A DNA stretch of 64,000 nucleotides from Diphasiastrum complanatum (Eukaryota > Streptophyta > Lycopodiopsida > Lycopodiales > Lycopodiaceae), in NCBI GenBank assembly GCA_029204225.1, contig CM055095.1, positions 33,600,590-33,664,589 of the forward strand. The letters are read 5' to 3'. This document shows, piece after piece, positions 1-11,001 of this stretch. How positions within the stretch are numbered: the stretch's first letter is position 1; every line of letters starts with the position of its first letter. Made by a program: the position numbers and the translations under genes. The notes under the pieces are model-generated. The model saw nothing but the letters and a program-made list of their open reading frames with translations. It was not told where the DNA came from and did not search any database.

Positions 1-513
1 AAAGCCAGTAAGGACAACAAAAAAAGAGATATTTTTATTTGCCTCCAATGCTAGGAAAGACAGAGAAGAATAATAAAAAACTAGTCTAATGATATAATGA
101 AAAATAAAAGGTAAATTATAGTCTAGAGTAGTGGAAAACTCTAGAACGGCAGTGAACTACTTCTTCAAGGTCCTCAGTTGGCCTTCAGTAGCCTTGAGTG
201 CTTGCTCGTCTTCTTGGAGCATGGTGCGTAGGGTGGCCAACTCCGTGTCTTTCATGGTGAGCACAACATCGTGAAGTTTGCACTGGTCTTGATAGATTTG
301 GAGCTCCGAGTAGAGTGGTCTTTGTAGTACTTGGCCCACTTTTTTTGGAGTTTTTGGGCGACCAGTGTCTCTTCTTCTGCCGTTGCTACCATTTGGTCCA
401 ATGCAGCTTGGATGGCCTATAGTTGTTGATTCGCTTGTTGGACTTTGAGCTCCAGGGCCAGCTGTTGAGTTGCAAAGTTGTCTGGGGCTCTCTGCATCTC
501 CATCTTTTTCTTT
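1..513 (-). pseudogene. Distal coiled-coil tail of Ty3/gypsy relic H
   Basis: On the minus strand this stretch reads as a broken Gln/Glu/Lys/Ala-rich helical region with no long frame; the longest piece is at 157-339. It has no recognised domain. Together with 8441-9055 it looks like one coiled-coil-rich tail that element A later split: A is bounded by TCTTT at 509-513 and CCTTT at 8441-8445, a plausible 5-bp target duplication with one mismatch. Assignment to the gypsy relic is by contiguity only, because the integrase and RNase H of the same strand lie at 9747-10995. It could instead be a non-retroelement gene remnant. Confidence 0.35.
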
Positions 514-1528
514 TGATGAGAATCGTGAGATGCTCTGATACGTGTAATGAATCTAGGGGAGAAAATTCACGAAACAGTCGTGACTCTCTTTCAAGATTCG
601 GATGGGGTTCAGATGCGATTGCTGGGCACTGCTGAAACACTCCTACAATCCTCTAGAGAGTAGTCAGTTACTACTGATCTACGTTCATAAAATTAATATA
701 GCATTCGACTTAATTTCAACCAAGGTGCAAAATTCAAAGGGAACAAGAAAACTCAGACATATGAAATAAACAGCATAAGCATTCAACATCCAAGATCAAA
801 CACAACTAGAAAATAGTCTATATTGATTTTCTCTTATTTTTCAGGGCACTGCATGCGAATCCACGCAGTGTATTGGCATGAGAGAAGCACGGTTCTCAAA
901 CGAGTAGTAGTCTCGCTTCACTAGTGGACAGTTGGATATTCTGATCCTAGACAAAATTATCTTCTCACATGCAGACGGAGCTTCTATCTGTGTTCATCTT
1001 GATTGCTTACTAGCATCAGACTTTTTCAGTGTCTCTTCTCTTAGTTACACTCTGTGTATCCTATTCTGATATATGTCAAGTATTATCCAGTAAGTACGGT
1101 CTCTCTATGTAAACCTAAGATTAGAGTGATTATACATCTACAACTAATCAGGGAATTACAAGAGTGGCAGATTAGCCACAACCTAGGAAGTATCTGCTGA
1201 CGTCATGCCATCAGGTCAGAGCTCTGTACTTCTAGGTACTTGCATGAGCTCTGGTGGTACTCCTTGGAGCGTGAGGACAGAAGAGTTTCATTTCCATTGG
1301 TTGGTTTCGTTTACCTCGTCTGCCTTTCTCTCTTGTTGGACTACAAAGGAATCTCATTATTGGATCCTTTGTGTTCGCGAACCTTTCGTCTTCGTCTCCA
1401 TTGACTTTTGTGTTCACGAAACTCTTCATGTTTCGTGTCTCCAGATGTTCGATTTTGCGAACATCTTTTGTCAGTTGAAGGGCTGAAAGCTAGCAAGGCT
1501 TTGTAATCAGAAACACTTTGTTTCTTCA
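514..1528 (-). repeat. 3' LTR of copia A
   Basis: The segment is repeated in part at 5840-6296 (matching 514-975) and 8104-8440 (matching about 1207-1528). On the minus strand it runs from TGAAGAAAC to TTCTCATCA, i.e. TG...CA ends. The two halves of the 5' LTR together cover all but about 976-1206 of this copy, which defines the full LTR at about 1,015 bp. A diverged relative of its outer half occurs at 19487-19946. Confidence 0.8.
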
Positions 1529-2183
1529 GCTCCCTCTCAAAGCATGGTAGCTTTATGATCTCGAGACTGCTCCTTTGCCTCTCAAATAGTCCTTTGTCCA
1601 GAGCTTTAGTGAAGATGTCAGCAACCATATCTTTCATTCCTATGAAGGTGGTCTGCATCCTCCTCCTTTCAATCAGATCTCTGATCAAGTGACACTTGAT
1701 CGGAATGTGCTTCGTTCTTGAGTGAAACATAGGACCTTTCGTCAGGTGTATCGCAGAGGTGTTGTCCATCTGCAAGACCAATGGCTCGTTCCTTGTGTCG
1801 TCCAATTCATCCAGGAACTGCCTTAGCCAAATTATTTCGTTGGCCATCTTCGCTGCTGCTACGTACTCTGCTTCGTAGGATGACTGGGCTACAATGGTTT
1901 GCTTTTTGCTGACCCAGAGAACTGCTGCTCCTGATGCGATGGTGCATCCTCTTGAGATGCTTTTATCGTCGTCCCTGAGAGATGCCCAGGTAGCATCACT
2001 GTAGGAAAGTATCCTGAGACCTACACCATGACAATAACACAAGCCATAATTCCTCGTTAATTGAAGATATTGCAAAATTTGTTTCGCAATCTTCCAATGT
2101 GTCAAGCCTGGATTCGTGCAGAATTGGCTCATCCTGAATACTGCATATGCAATATCAAGACATGTGTTGTCTGCAAGGTACAT
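1341..2183 (-). pseudogene. Copia A RNase H domain
   Basis: A 280-codon open stretch encodes the end of a copia polyprotein: the connection segment, then RNase HI with SYSDATWAS, the QSSYEAEYVAAAK block, LQMDNTSAIHL and the terminal VADIFTKALDKGLF motif. After that motif the frame runs on into the 3' LTR, giving an Arg/Lys-rich tail that is probably not native. The role was removal of RNA from RNA:DNA hybrids during reverse transcription. It follows the RT fragment at 2195-3010 after a frame break. Confidence 0.8.
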
Positions 2184-2194
2184 CAGTGAACCTA

Positions 2195-3010
2195 TTAGCC
2201 TCCTCTTTCTTCCTCAGTCTTTGGATAGTCGTCATTTGTTAGCACCGTCCCTACGAGCATTGGAGTGTTCGCTCCTTTGCAGTTCAGCATCCCAAAGTCC
2301 TCTAGGATCTTCTGGGTGTATCTGGACTGGTGAAGGTATAACTTGCCTCTCTCATAGTCTCTTTCAATTTGTAAGCCTAGGTAACACCTGGGTTCTCCCA
2401 AATCCACTATCTCGAAGTGCTTCAAGATGTCTATCTTTACTTCAGCAATTAGCTGCTCACTGCTACAAAGTATCAGACTGTCGTCCACATAAAGAGCCAC
2501 TATGATGATCTGCCCATCTATAACTCTGACATACACATTGGAGTCAGCCAATAGAGGCTTGAATCCCAATGATTTCAGGGCCTGATCCTTCTTCTTAGGC
2601 CATTGTTGGGCTGATTGCTTCAAACCATAGATGCTTCTATGCATTCTGCATACATAGTCAGGAAGTGAATTCGAGACAAATCCTAGGGGTTGATCCATGT
2701 AGACCTCTTTGTCTAATTCTTCATGCAAGAAGGTTGTCTTCTCATCCACAATGTGGATCTTGAGGTCATAAGCTACTGCATATGCAAACAACAGATGTAG
2801 GGATGAATGTTTGACGAGAAGAGAGAAGGTTTCAGAGTAGTCAATACCGTATCTCTGAGAGAAATTCTTCGCTACCAGTCTTGCCTTGTATTTCGTCACA
2901 CTCCCGTCTAGTCCATATTTGAGTTTGAAAACCCATTTGCATTTGACAGTCTTGCACTTATGAGGTAATGTCTCCAACGTCCATACCTGGTTCTTCCTCA
3001 TGGACTCCAT
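2195..3010 (-). pseudogene. Copia A reverse transcriptase
   Basis: 271 codons of the copia RT_2-type reverse transcriptase. Visible blocks are WTLETLPHKCKTVKCKWVFK, the YKARLVAK motif, a diverged DE(K)TTFLH block, YGLKQSAQQW, and the catalytic YVDD followed by SLIL. The protein would copy the element RNA into DNA in cytoplasmic particles. The N-terminal boundary at 3010 is a stop (TAA at about 3013-3015) where family members usually read on, so the ORF start is artificial. The downstream RNase H is out of frame by one small indel. Confidence 0.8.
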
Positions 3011-4265
3011 CTCTTAGTTCATGGCTTGGATCCATTTGTCCTTTTCTGGACCTTCAATCGCCTCCTCGAATGTGTGTGGTTCGCCACTAAACCCGCAGAA
3101 TTCTTTTGATGTGGAAGCTGAGCTGCCTGGCACAAATCTTGCTGGTGCTCTTTGTGGTCTTGTCAACCTTCTAAGAGATCTTCCCGGAAAAGCTATGCCT
3201 TTTCCCTTGTCTGCTCTGCTCGGTCCGGAACCATCTTGATTTACAGAAACTACGGCGGCAGGTTGCCTCTCGAATCTTTCTTCGTCTGATTCATTGCTCG
3301 AATGGGAGATGACTCAAAAATCTTTGTTTTCGTGTTCGTCCTCTACTCCTTCTGACATTTGCGGCAGGTCATAGTACTATCTTTCTAGAACTTCATAGCT
3401 AACAGGGTCTTCATTGGCCATTGTCCTGCTCTCGTCGAATTTGACATCCCTCACTATTTTCACATTGTTCGTGTCTGGCATGTAGACTCTGTAGTATGAT
3501 GAATTATTGTCATAACCTACCATAAATCCTTGCTCGGCTTTCTCATCAAGCTTCTTGCGAAGCTTATCAGGGATATGTGCATATGCTGCACAGCCAAATA
3601 TTTTGACGTGAGACAGGTTGGATTTTCTACCCCACCATAGCTCATGTGGTTTCATGTGAGGAACACCAGATTTACCTGTCCTGTTCTAGATGTATGCTGC
3701 TGTAGCTACTGCTTCAGCCCACAGTGCCCTTGGAGCCTTCGAGTATGCCATCATGCATCTGGTTGCTTCCATCAGGGTCATGTTCTTTCATTTAGCAACA
3801 CCATTGTGCTGCGGTGTGTAGGCTGCAGTTCTTCTATGAATGATGTCTCAATCAATGCAAAAGTCAGTGAAGCGATTCAAGATATATTTGCCACCTCGAT
3901 CTGTTCTGATCTGCTTCACCTTGCTGTTTATGCATCTCTCAACCCAATTCACATATTCTGTGAATTTATCGAGTGCTTCAAATTTAATCTAAATAAAATA
4001 CACTCTGGCAAACTTGTTGTAATCATCAATGAAGGTTATATAATATTTTGAACCTCCTACTGAAATCGCGTTGAATGGACCGCAGATGTCAGAATGCACT
4101 AGCTCCAGAATCTTAATCGTTCTATAGGAGTCTTTGACGAATGGAGTGCACGACATCTTGCCTTTCAAACATGCATCATAGGTGGTCAAACTGGTTGCAT
4201 TCGAGATGCTGACCCCTGTTATCGCTCCATGATGACTTGCCTGGTAAAGTGCCATTGAGTTCATG
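3011..4265 (-). pseudogene. Copia A integrase, broken
   Basis: Pieces of the integrase read in changing frames. 3989-4264 contains the pre-core segment and the LVHSDICGPF and YYITFIDDYNKFARVYF blocks, which carry the first catalytic Asp. 3377-3655 contains the C-terminal MKPHELWWGRKSNLSHVKIFG and GFMVGYDNNSSYYRVY blocks. The DDE middle lies between them but has frame breaks. A stop in the AYI-NR block at about 3685-3687 is TAG where related copies have Gln. The product would have joined element DNA to the chromosome. Confidence 0.7.
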
Positions 4266-4282
4266 TGGCAGAGTCTTCTGTG

Positions 4283-4717
4283 TCACAAAGTGTCTGGCGA
4301 GTCGTCATGGGTCTGATGTATCTGATCTTTAGGTAGGCGCACTTTCAGATGATATAGGTTGCCTTTCCTTCTGCCTTGAGCTATGAGAGTGCTGGTGCTG
4401 GCGTCAATCACGTTGCATGCTTCGTTAGAAAATGTCACACGCATCTCTGCATCTGCCATTCTTGCTACAGAGAGCAAGTCTTGCTACAGGGTTGGCATGA
4501 ACACAACATCTTCAAGTCGTCTGTCTCTACCGTTGCTATTGAGCCACAATGAACCAATGTTGTTCACTTGATGTCTAGATCCATCTCCAAGAACTATGAA
4601 TCTTGAGGGATCTGCACTTTTGAAATCAGACATTATTCGTCTTGATGTCACAAAGTGTGAGGTGGCTCCTGAATCTAGGATCACCTCCTGTGTGTCAGAC
4701 GTTGATGCTGCACACAC
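4283..4717 (-). pseudogene. Copia A protease and GAG-pre-integrase region
   Basis: 4484-4717 contains VILDSGATSHFVTS, with the aspartic protease active site D-S-G-A, then the GDGSRHQVNNIGSL flap-side region. 4283-4477 contains the GAG-pre-integrase segment (SVARMADAEMRVTF, GNLYHLKV). A single stop separates them. The protease would have cut the polyprotein. The active-site triad is intact although the frame is not. Confidence 0.75.
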
Positions 4718-5709
4718 ATCTTCATAGATGTAGGCAGTCGAAAAAATTTTTGTTCATTCTTTCTTCGCCCATCTTCGAGCTCTCGGGCTCCTCGACATAG
4801 GAAGAACTATTGTGCTGATCTGTTTCTTGGGTTCTGGCGGCAATCCATGGCTACATGACCCTTCTTATGGCAATGGATACACTCAATCTTGGGTGCAAGT
4901 CTTCTTGTCTGCATCTTGTCGTTTCAACCTCCCTTTGGTCTTCCAGTTGTTTTTGCTGGTCCCCTCTACTTGTTAGTCACGATCCTGCCTCTAATTCGAC
5001 TCCCTCTTAGGCTTGAACTATTTTTTTGATTTTTCTCTGTTGTCGTAGAGTGCTTGGTCAGAACCATCTTTGTGATCAAGATGCTCTCTAGCCTCAACTT
5101 CCTCTCGAATCTTGACAATCGCCTTTTCGAGGTTCATGTTAGGATTTTTCGCGAGTAGGGTTCGTGTCATTTGGAAAGATCTAGGTAAGGCTCTCAACAG
5201 ATATGTGAGCTCTTTATATGTAGGTTTTTGGATTGTTCAGTGAGCTGCAAAAAGACATATAGCGAAAAGATGGTGAGTCTGTAACCGACCTGCATTCTCT
5301 GCTCCTGAGTTGTGTAGTGATAGAAACAGATCCTTCATCTTTCTCATGAAAGTGGTGAGGTATTTTCCATCCATTGTAGATTTGTCAGCTGATCTTCCAA
5401 CATCATAATCTGACTTCTTGATTTCATCTGAAATCTTGTGAGCAGTGCATCCCACATCTCCTTAGCTTTGGAGAGTGTAGCTAGGTCATCTATAAGGCTA
5501 TCTTCAATGGAAGATGATAGCAAGGCTATTGCCTTGTCGTTTTTCTCCCTCCATTCGCGTAGATCCTTGCCTGTTGTCATAGGCATTTCTTCTGTGCCAT
5601 CCACCCAGGGGAAGAGTCCTTCGCCCTTGAGTATCAAATATGTCTTAACTTTCCAGGCTAGAAATTTAGATCCTGAAGAATTAAGTATAGTGCAAATCTT
5701 GCTCTGCAT
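4718..5709 (-). pseudogene. Copia A gag with CCHC knuckle
   Basis: 5344-5709 encodes a UBN2-type copia gag: a start near LNSSGSKFLAWKVKTYLI, the LREWREKNDKAIALLSSSI segment, and AKEMWDALLTRF. A shifted frame at 5237-5455 carries on. Around 4840-4890 the minus strand encodes a zinc knuckle of the form C-x2-C-x4-H-x4-C (CIHCHKKGHVAMDC). Gag would form the particle and the knuckle would bind RNA. Several frame breaks lie between 4890 and 5240. Confidence 0.7.
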
Positions 5710-5825
5710 GCTATTGATTGAAGCTATTGCTTCTTGAAGTCTGTTTTCTTTTTGATGGTTGATTGTATGAATGCTTGGCCTCTTGGATCTGCTAGCTTAT
5801 TGGCTATGTCAGAATATGGCAAGGT

Positions 5826-5838
5826 GGCTCTGATACCA
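5826..5838 (-). other. Primer-binding site of copia A
   Basis: The minus strand reads TGGTATCAGAGCC, complementary to the 3' end of plant initiator tRNA-Met. It lies one base inside the 5' LTR edge at 5840. Confidence 0.85.
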
Positions 5839-5839
5839 C

Positions 5840-6296
5840 TGATGAGAATCATGAGATGCTCTGATATGTGTAATGAATCTAGGGAAGAAAATTCACAAAA
5901 TATTATCGTTAATCTCTTTCAAGATTCGGATGGAGTTCACATGTGTTCGTTGGGCACTACCAGTTGAAACACTCCTACAATCCTCCAGAGAGTAGTCAGT
6001 CACTACTGATCTATGTTCATAAAATTAATACAACATTCGACTTAATTTCAACCAAGGTGCAGAATTCAAAGGAAACAAGAGAACTAAGACATGTGAAATA
6101 AACAGCATAAGCATTCAACATCCAAGATCAGACACAACTCGAAAATAATATATATTGATTTTCTCTGATTTCTTCAGGGCCACGCAGTGCATTGGTGTGA
6201 GAGAAGCACGGTTCTCTCACGAGTAGTAGTCTCCCTCTACTAGCGAACAATTGGATCTTCTGATCCTAGACAGAATTATCTTCTCGCACGCAGATG
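5840..6296 (-). repeat. 5' LTR of copia A, inner part
   Basis: It matches 514-975 almost base for base, apart from scattered substitutions and small indels. The match stops abruptly at 6296, where B1 gag sequence begins. Confidence 0.8.
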
Positions 6297-6299
6297 CCT

Positions 6300-6556
6300 T
6301 TGGCTGTAGTGCAAGACCTTATCTCTCTCAAAATTTCATTAAATACATTCATCTTAATGAAATGTAGAGCCATTCTAGCTCTCTTCTTACATTTAGGAAT
6401 TTCAACCTGTGCTTGAGGCTCCTCCTCAACACCAAGCACAATATACATAACATCCCCGAGAATCAAAACAGACTCCATTATTAATTTCCAAATTGAGTAA
6501 TTAGAAGTGTTTAGTCTTTCACAGGCTTCTGGAAGATATCCTCCCTGAGATGCCAT
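6300..6556 (-). pseudogene. Copia B1 gag N-terminus
   Basis: The reading starts with MASQGGYLPEACERLNTSNY, then YSIWKLIMESVLILGDVMYIV: the start of a copia gag (DUF4219/UBN2 type) and similar in layout to the C1 and C2 gags (29214, 59710). The homology ends near codon 86, where the sequence passes into LTR A. Confidence 0.7.
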
Positions 6557-7298
6557 TATAATGAAGACTTCTTAGTTATTGGATTGAGATATGTTTGAGC
6601 TTGTTCCTATCAATCTTAGAGTTGCTGCTCTCTTTCACTATAGGTATTTTCAAGGTTGAACTACCTTCCTATGTGAAACACTTGCAACTATATTTGAGAT
6701 GAATCTCAAATATTCCACAAGACAAGTTATCTAGATCAGACACAAAAAAGTGGTTTGAGATACTTTGGCTGGTTTGAATCCTACTTTTGGCACGTGTGAA
6801 ATGCTTTAAAAGAAAACAATATTGACACTCAGAAGGCTCAAAGGGTGTTCAAATACTTCAAACTCAGTCTTGATCTACAGTTTCTTGTGTTGGATGCTCA
6901 AAACAATGGATTCAGAACAAAGTCAAATCAAAATGCTGTCACTCGGATTTTGGACCTATCCCTATCCTCTTTAAGAGCTTATAACTCTTGCTAGACACAT
7001 CAAATTGATTTGATTTCAATTTCTATGAAAAGATCAAATGCTTTCCATCAAGTTATAAACTGCTATCTTTGGATCTCTAAGTAAGGAGAACAAAGGGACT
7101 GAAAATCTCTGATTTTTACACGTGCGGAATTCCAGAATTCCGTACTACCTCAATTTAGGTCTAAAAATTCAGTTCAAGTCCGATTTGATCCAAATACACT
7201 TCATAGAAAGGTTAGAAAAAGTGCAAAACTGTTTTTTTGCTTGATTTAGCTCTCAGTTTTTTGTACAATCAGAGTTGTTAGCATGCAAAGCTTAATGA

Positions 7299-7311
7299 GG
7301 CTCTGATACCA
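7299..7311 (-). other. Primer-binding site of copia B1
   Basis: The minus strand reads TGGTATCAGAGCC directly abutting the LTR at 7312, the classic initiator-tRNA-Met site. Confidence 0.8.
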
Positions 7312-8103
7312 TGACAAAATTTCCAGAATTCACACGTGTGGGAAATGTCCACAAGAATGACTGATCTTGATTAAGCTTTGTGATTGGCACTATAACTTGA
7401 TTCTAGATTGATCAACAAGATCTAGTTTAGAAAACATGGCTAATTCACAATCTAGCATGCTAATCAATAGAATATAATAGCAATGAAACAAAGTATGAAT
7501 AAAAGTACAAGATTTCAGTGTATGAGCATTAGCCTCAACACGAACTAGAGACAGAGAGTAGAGAGATAACGAGCAATATTTGTTTAGATCCAAAATGGCA
7601 TGAGATAGCTACAAAAATTTGGTTCTTCATCATTGATTGTGTGGAGAGCTATACATATTTATGGAGTTTGAGGTAGCTCGAGGTAGAACCACATCCATCC
7701 ATTCCAAAATGACATCTAAAGTGACTTCTAGAGTCTATGTGACATTTGTCACTTGTCATGCATGAAATTCTACCAACTTTTTACAAGTGTACTAGTTCTA
7801 ACTAGAAATGTCCAAATCATCATGCATGTGTCCATTAAACTTTGTGCATACCTTGCATGTCACTATGGATCACTTCCAATTAATGCATGTGAGTTGCCAC
7901 GAGTTTCTACAAGCATAATTATGCTAATTCTATGTCTACAAACTATATGCAAGTTGCATTTAAACTAGATAAGACATAACCATGTAGCTCGAGTTCTATG
8001 TAGGCCAAACTTGGCATTTTGCATTAATGAGCTACATACTTGCATGGTACAACATTTGTAGCAAGCCAAGAAATCAATATGGACTGTTTTTCAATTTTAA
8101 CAG
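7312..8103 (-). repeat. 5' LTR of copia B1
   Basis: The segment is recognisably related along its length to 47547-48240. On the plus strand it starts TGACAAAATT beside the PBS. The outer end is set only by the return of LTR A homology at about 8104, so the last few bases are uncertain. It contains the G-box-like palindrome CACACGTGTG near 7333. Confidence 0.6.
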
Positions 8104-8440
8104 CCATCAGGTCAGATCTCTGTACTTCTGGGTACTTGCGTGATCTCTGGTGGTACTCCTTGGAGCGTGAGGACAGAATGAGTTTCGTTTCTACCGTTGG
8201 TTTCGTTTACCTCGTCTCCCTTTCTCTCTTGTTGGACCGCAAAGGAATCTCGTTCGTGGATTCTTCGTGTTTGCGAACCATTCCTGTTCGCGAACCGTTT
8301 GTCTTTGTCTCTGTTGACTTTCGTGTTCGCAACACTCTTTGTGTTTCGTGTCTCCAAATATTCGAGTTTGCGAATATCTTCGTCAGGTGAAGGGCTGAAA
8401 GCTAGCAAGGCTTTGTAATCAAAAACACTTTGTTTCTTCA
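8104..8440 (-). repeat. 5' LTR of copia A, outer part
   Basis: Strong match to 1207-1528. It ends in the same TTTCTTCA as the LTR/purine-tract boundary of the 3' copy. The flank 8441-8445 (CCTTT) resembles 509-513 (TCTTT). Confidence 0.75.
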
Positions 8441-8499
8441 CCTTTGAAACATTGCGTTCAAGGGTTCAGACATAGTCCTTTAGTGACATCTCATTGGCC

Positions 8500-9055
8500 C
8501 TAAGAGATTCTCGCTCCTGCTCCAATGTCATCTATTTTAGTATCAAGTGTTGGCGGTCGGATTGATATGTTTGTTGTGTGGTCTTTTCTTGGATGAGATC
8601 GGTCTGAAGTTTGGAAATGAGCTACATGTAGGTATTGTTGAGCCATGATTTTTGCTTTTTTCAGCTGGTTCTTCAATTGCTGGCTCTCTATCCTCTTTAT
8701 ATTTTGCTCTCTTTTCAACTGTGTGACCTGATCAGTCAAGGCCTACAACGTTTGCCCTGCCACCAATTGGCCGCAAGACTACACGTTCATCGAGCATCGG
8801 GTGGAGTTGTTGCTGGAGGCCTATTAAGGCAGCCCAACATCCTAGTGCCTGAGCATCCCAGCTGGCCGAAGGTGGCAAATTCATGATGGGGTGGAAGTGA
8901 GGTTATGATGGAGATGGTGGTGACAGGTGGAACAGTGGTGGTGGAAACGGCAGCGACAACAGGGGTGACAATGGAGGTGGTTAGAGTAGTAATGGTTGAC
9001 AAAGTCTCAAGAGCTAGTTCCCAAGGGATCAAAAAATCATGGAAAAAGTGCTCTT
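8500..9055 (-). pseudogene. Coiled-coil tail of relic H (proximal part)
   Basis: 8500-8739 encodes a Gln/Lys-rich segment (TDQVTQLKREQNIKRIESQQ) typical of a helix that could form a coiled coil. 8787-9032 in another frame is Thr/Val-rich low complexity. I recognise no domain. Confidence 0.3.
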
Positions 9056-9545
9056 TTTTTGGTGTTTTTTGGTGAGATCTTAAGATTCTCTAATCCATAG
9101 CTCTTCCAGACCGGTATACCATTGCATCCAGGTCATATCTAGCTATGAAGAGCTCTTCGAGAGTTTTGATGGAAAATTGGTAGTTGATTCATCAGTTTAA
9201 GTGATTTTTACCTCCATTTTCCTGTTTTTTTTTCTTTTCAAAATTGCCATTTCCGATCGGCAAGGATGGGGTTGATCGTTATTATCAGATGACGTACTGC
9301 ACTTTGGATTCTATCTGAATCTGAATCCCACTTGGACCTTGTTGGATCTTCCTTGATTTGTCTAGATCTTGTCTGATCTTGCTGAAATTTGGTGGATTTT
9401 GCTTGATTTGATTAGATCTTATCTAGATCTTGGCTTGATTTCATTAGATTTGGTTGGGATGACTTCTGATCAAGTTTGATATCATTATTGTATGCATCAT
9501 CCACACCCTGGATCTATTTCACTAAGGTGGCCAGTACTTGTGAAG
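9056..9545. other. No gene; degenerate short-period repeat
   Basis: No coding signal was seen. From about 9340 to 9470 the sequence is built of degenerate repeats of a unit like TTGATTTGATTAGATCTT (TCTAGATCTTG, TCTGATCTTG, TAGATCTTATC). Confidence 0.4.
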
Positions 9546-9746
9546 TTGGCTACCATTGATGGGAGTATCGAATGGCGTCCCATCTAACTATTCAAGTTTC
9601 AAGACTCCTTGGCTGAGGATCTCCTTTTCTCCGAATGAGCCTTCGCCTGTGAACTTCTGTTTTTTTTTTATCACCTTAGTTTCATACATGAGGACTAGAT
9701 CTCAAAGATCTTTCTTGTGCAGTCGACGATCATGCCATGCCTTGCA

Positions 9747-10590
9747 TCACTCTTTCTCAGCCGCTAATGCATGTACAACTAGTAAGTGCGTCTCGCAAAG
9801 TTTATGTATTGCTTCATGGCATAATTGCAGAGATTTGGATTCATCAAGACGTTGCGTTGTGGCAATTCTTAATGATGGCACTAGAAATTCCATTGGCATT
9901 ACCTTCATCTTGACCATAAACCAGTCGAAACGGGGTGTGGTCAGCGCTTCTCTTGTAAGCTGTTCTGAATGTCCACAAAGCAGCATGTAGCTTGTGCTCC
10001 CAATCAAATCTGCTAGCTTCAACTATTTTCGTGATCACGCCTCACAAGCTCTTATTGGATGACTCGGCTTGCCCATTACCGCGAGGGTAATAAGGTGTGC
10101 TAAATCGAAGAATCATGAAGAATTCCTCCAACATGACTTTAATGGTCTAATTGAGAAAATGGCTTCTACGACCATTGACTATCTCCACCGAGCATCCGAA
10201 GTGCACAATGACATTTCCATACAGGAACTTGGAAGTTGCTCGAACGTCAGCTATTCGCACTGCCTTGGCTTCAACCCACTTGGTGAGGTAATTCGTAGCC
10301 ACGATAATATATCGGGCTTATGAACTTCTTGCAATAGGATGAATTGGATCGATATAGTCCAATCCCCATTTTTCAAATGGCGCTTGAGCTTGAACTAGGT
10401 GTAAAATCATAGTTCAACCTTGTTGGTCTCCTAGTTCTCTGGCACACATCACAGTTCTTCAAGTATTCATCCGTATCCTTATGTATTATTGGCCACCAGA
10501 TCCAGGTATAATGTCAATGTAAAACAAGACAGCGTCTAGTAGCTCATCATCAGGTAGGGTTGTAGTTTCCTTCCCCTTGATTCATGACAC
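9747..10590 (-). pseudogene. Ty3/gypsy relic H integrase
   Basis: Minus-strand pieces in shifting frames show the zinc-region end (EYLKNCDVCQRTRRPTR at about 10400-10470), the core segment YIIVATNYLTKWVEA (about 10270-10315), YYPRGNGQAES before the catalytic Glu, and the C-terminal part of the core, LHAALWTFRTAYKRSADHTP then FRLVYGQ (9844-10038). The frame then shifts to MPMEFLVPSLRIA (about 9880-9930). These blocks are characteristic of plant gypsy integrases. It is non-functional because of several stops and frameshifts. Confidence 0.75.
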
Positions 10591-10599
10591 ATGATCTGC

Positions 10600-10995
10600 C
10601 ATATAATGCTACTTTCCCTTGCGAAACACTATCCAAAAATCAAACTCCAACAATAGAAGTAACCAACGAGTGATTCTTCCTGTGTTGCAAGTTTTATTAA
10701 CAAGATAAAGCAAGGTTTGATGGTCCGTATAAAAAGCAAAATGAGTGGCCATCAAGTAATGTAAAAATTTCTTAATCGCATAGATCATAACCAATGCCTT
10801 CTACTCTGTGGTCAAATAGTTTTTTTTTGAATCACTGAGCTGTCGGCTACTAGCGAATCGGATTGGAAAATTCTTTTTGTGTTCACCTGACTGGATTAAG
10901 ACTGTTCCCACTACATACTTTGATGCATCTGTCTGCACATGAAACTCAATGGACCAAATGGGTGGACGTAATATTGGTGCTGAGGCAAGCAAGAT
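10600..10995 (-). pseudogene. Ty3/gypsy relic H RNase H
   Basis: 10801-10992 encodes the start of RNase H (FHVQTDASKYVVGTVLIQSG, with the first catalytic Asp). 10609-10794 continues with EMVMIYAIKKFLHYL-type and FAFYTDHQTLLYLVNK blocks, then the TGRITRWLLLLLEFDF linker. These are typical of gypsy RT-RNase H. A stop and small shift lie between the two pieces. Confidence 0.75.
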
Positions 10996-11001
10996 TGGAG
11001 T

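Larger units (their letters stand above)
6297..8103 (-). mobile_element. Truncated copia B1 (5' LTR, leader and gag start only)
   Basis: On the minus strand this reads LTR (8103 to 7312), PBS (7311-7299), a leader of about 740 bp, and the first about 85 codons of gag (6556 to about 6300). It then stops at the junction with LTR A. The second fragment, B2 at 46250-48240, shows the same order and truncates in nearly the same gag region. No protease, integrase or RT is present. Confidence 0.75.
514..8440 (-). mobile_element. Ty1/copia element A, degraded, with B1 nested in its 5' LTR
   Basis: This is a minus-strand LTR retrotransposon with copia order: gag, CCHC knuckle, protease, integrase, RT, RNase H. 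The 3' LTR lies at 514-1528. The 5' LTR is split into an inner part (5840-6296) and an outer part (8104-8440), with B1 between them and about 230 bp of LTR missing. A primer-binding site directly follows the 5' LTR, and a purine tract (GAGAGGGAGC on the minus strand) precedes the 3' LTR. Frames are interrupted many times, so it is not autonomous. It sits inside relic H. Confidence 0.85.
8441..10995 (-). mobile_element. Ty3/gypsy relic H (RNase H, integrase, coiled-coil tail)
   Basis: Read from 10995 downwards: RNase H of the RT polyprotein, the integrase zinc region and core, then a long degenerate tail rich in predicted coiled coil. The tail continues at 513-1 beyond element A. The RNase H-then-integrase order is that of Ty3/gypsy (Metaviridae-type), not copia. 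The 5' half (gag to RT) is missing; at about 10996-11002 the sequence jumps to copia D1. Confidence 0.75.

Noticed and set aside
8040-8441. ORFs on both strands within 8040-8441 (and 1205-1486)
   Set aside because: They lie in LTR A sequence; both LTR parts give similar shadows without coding meaning.
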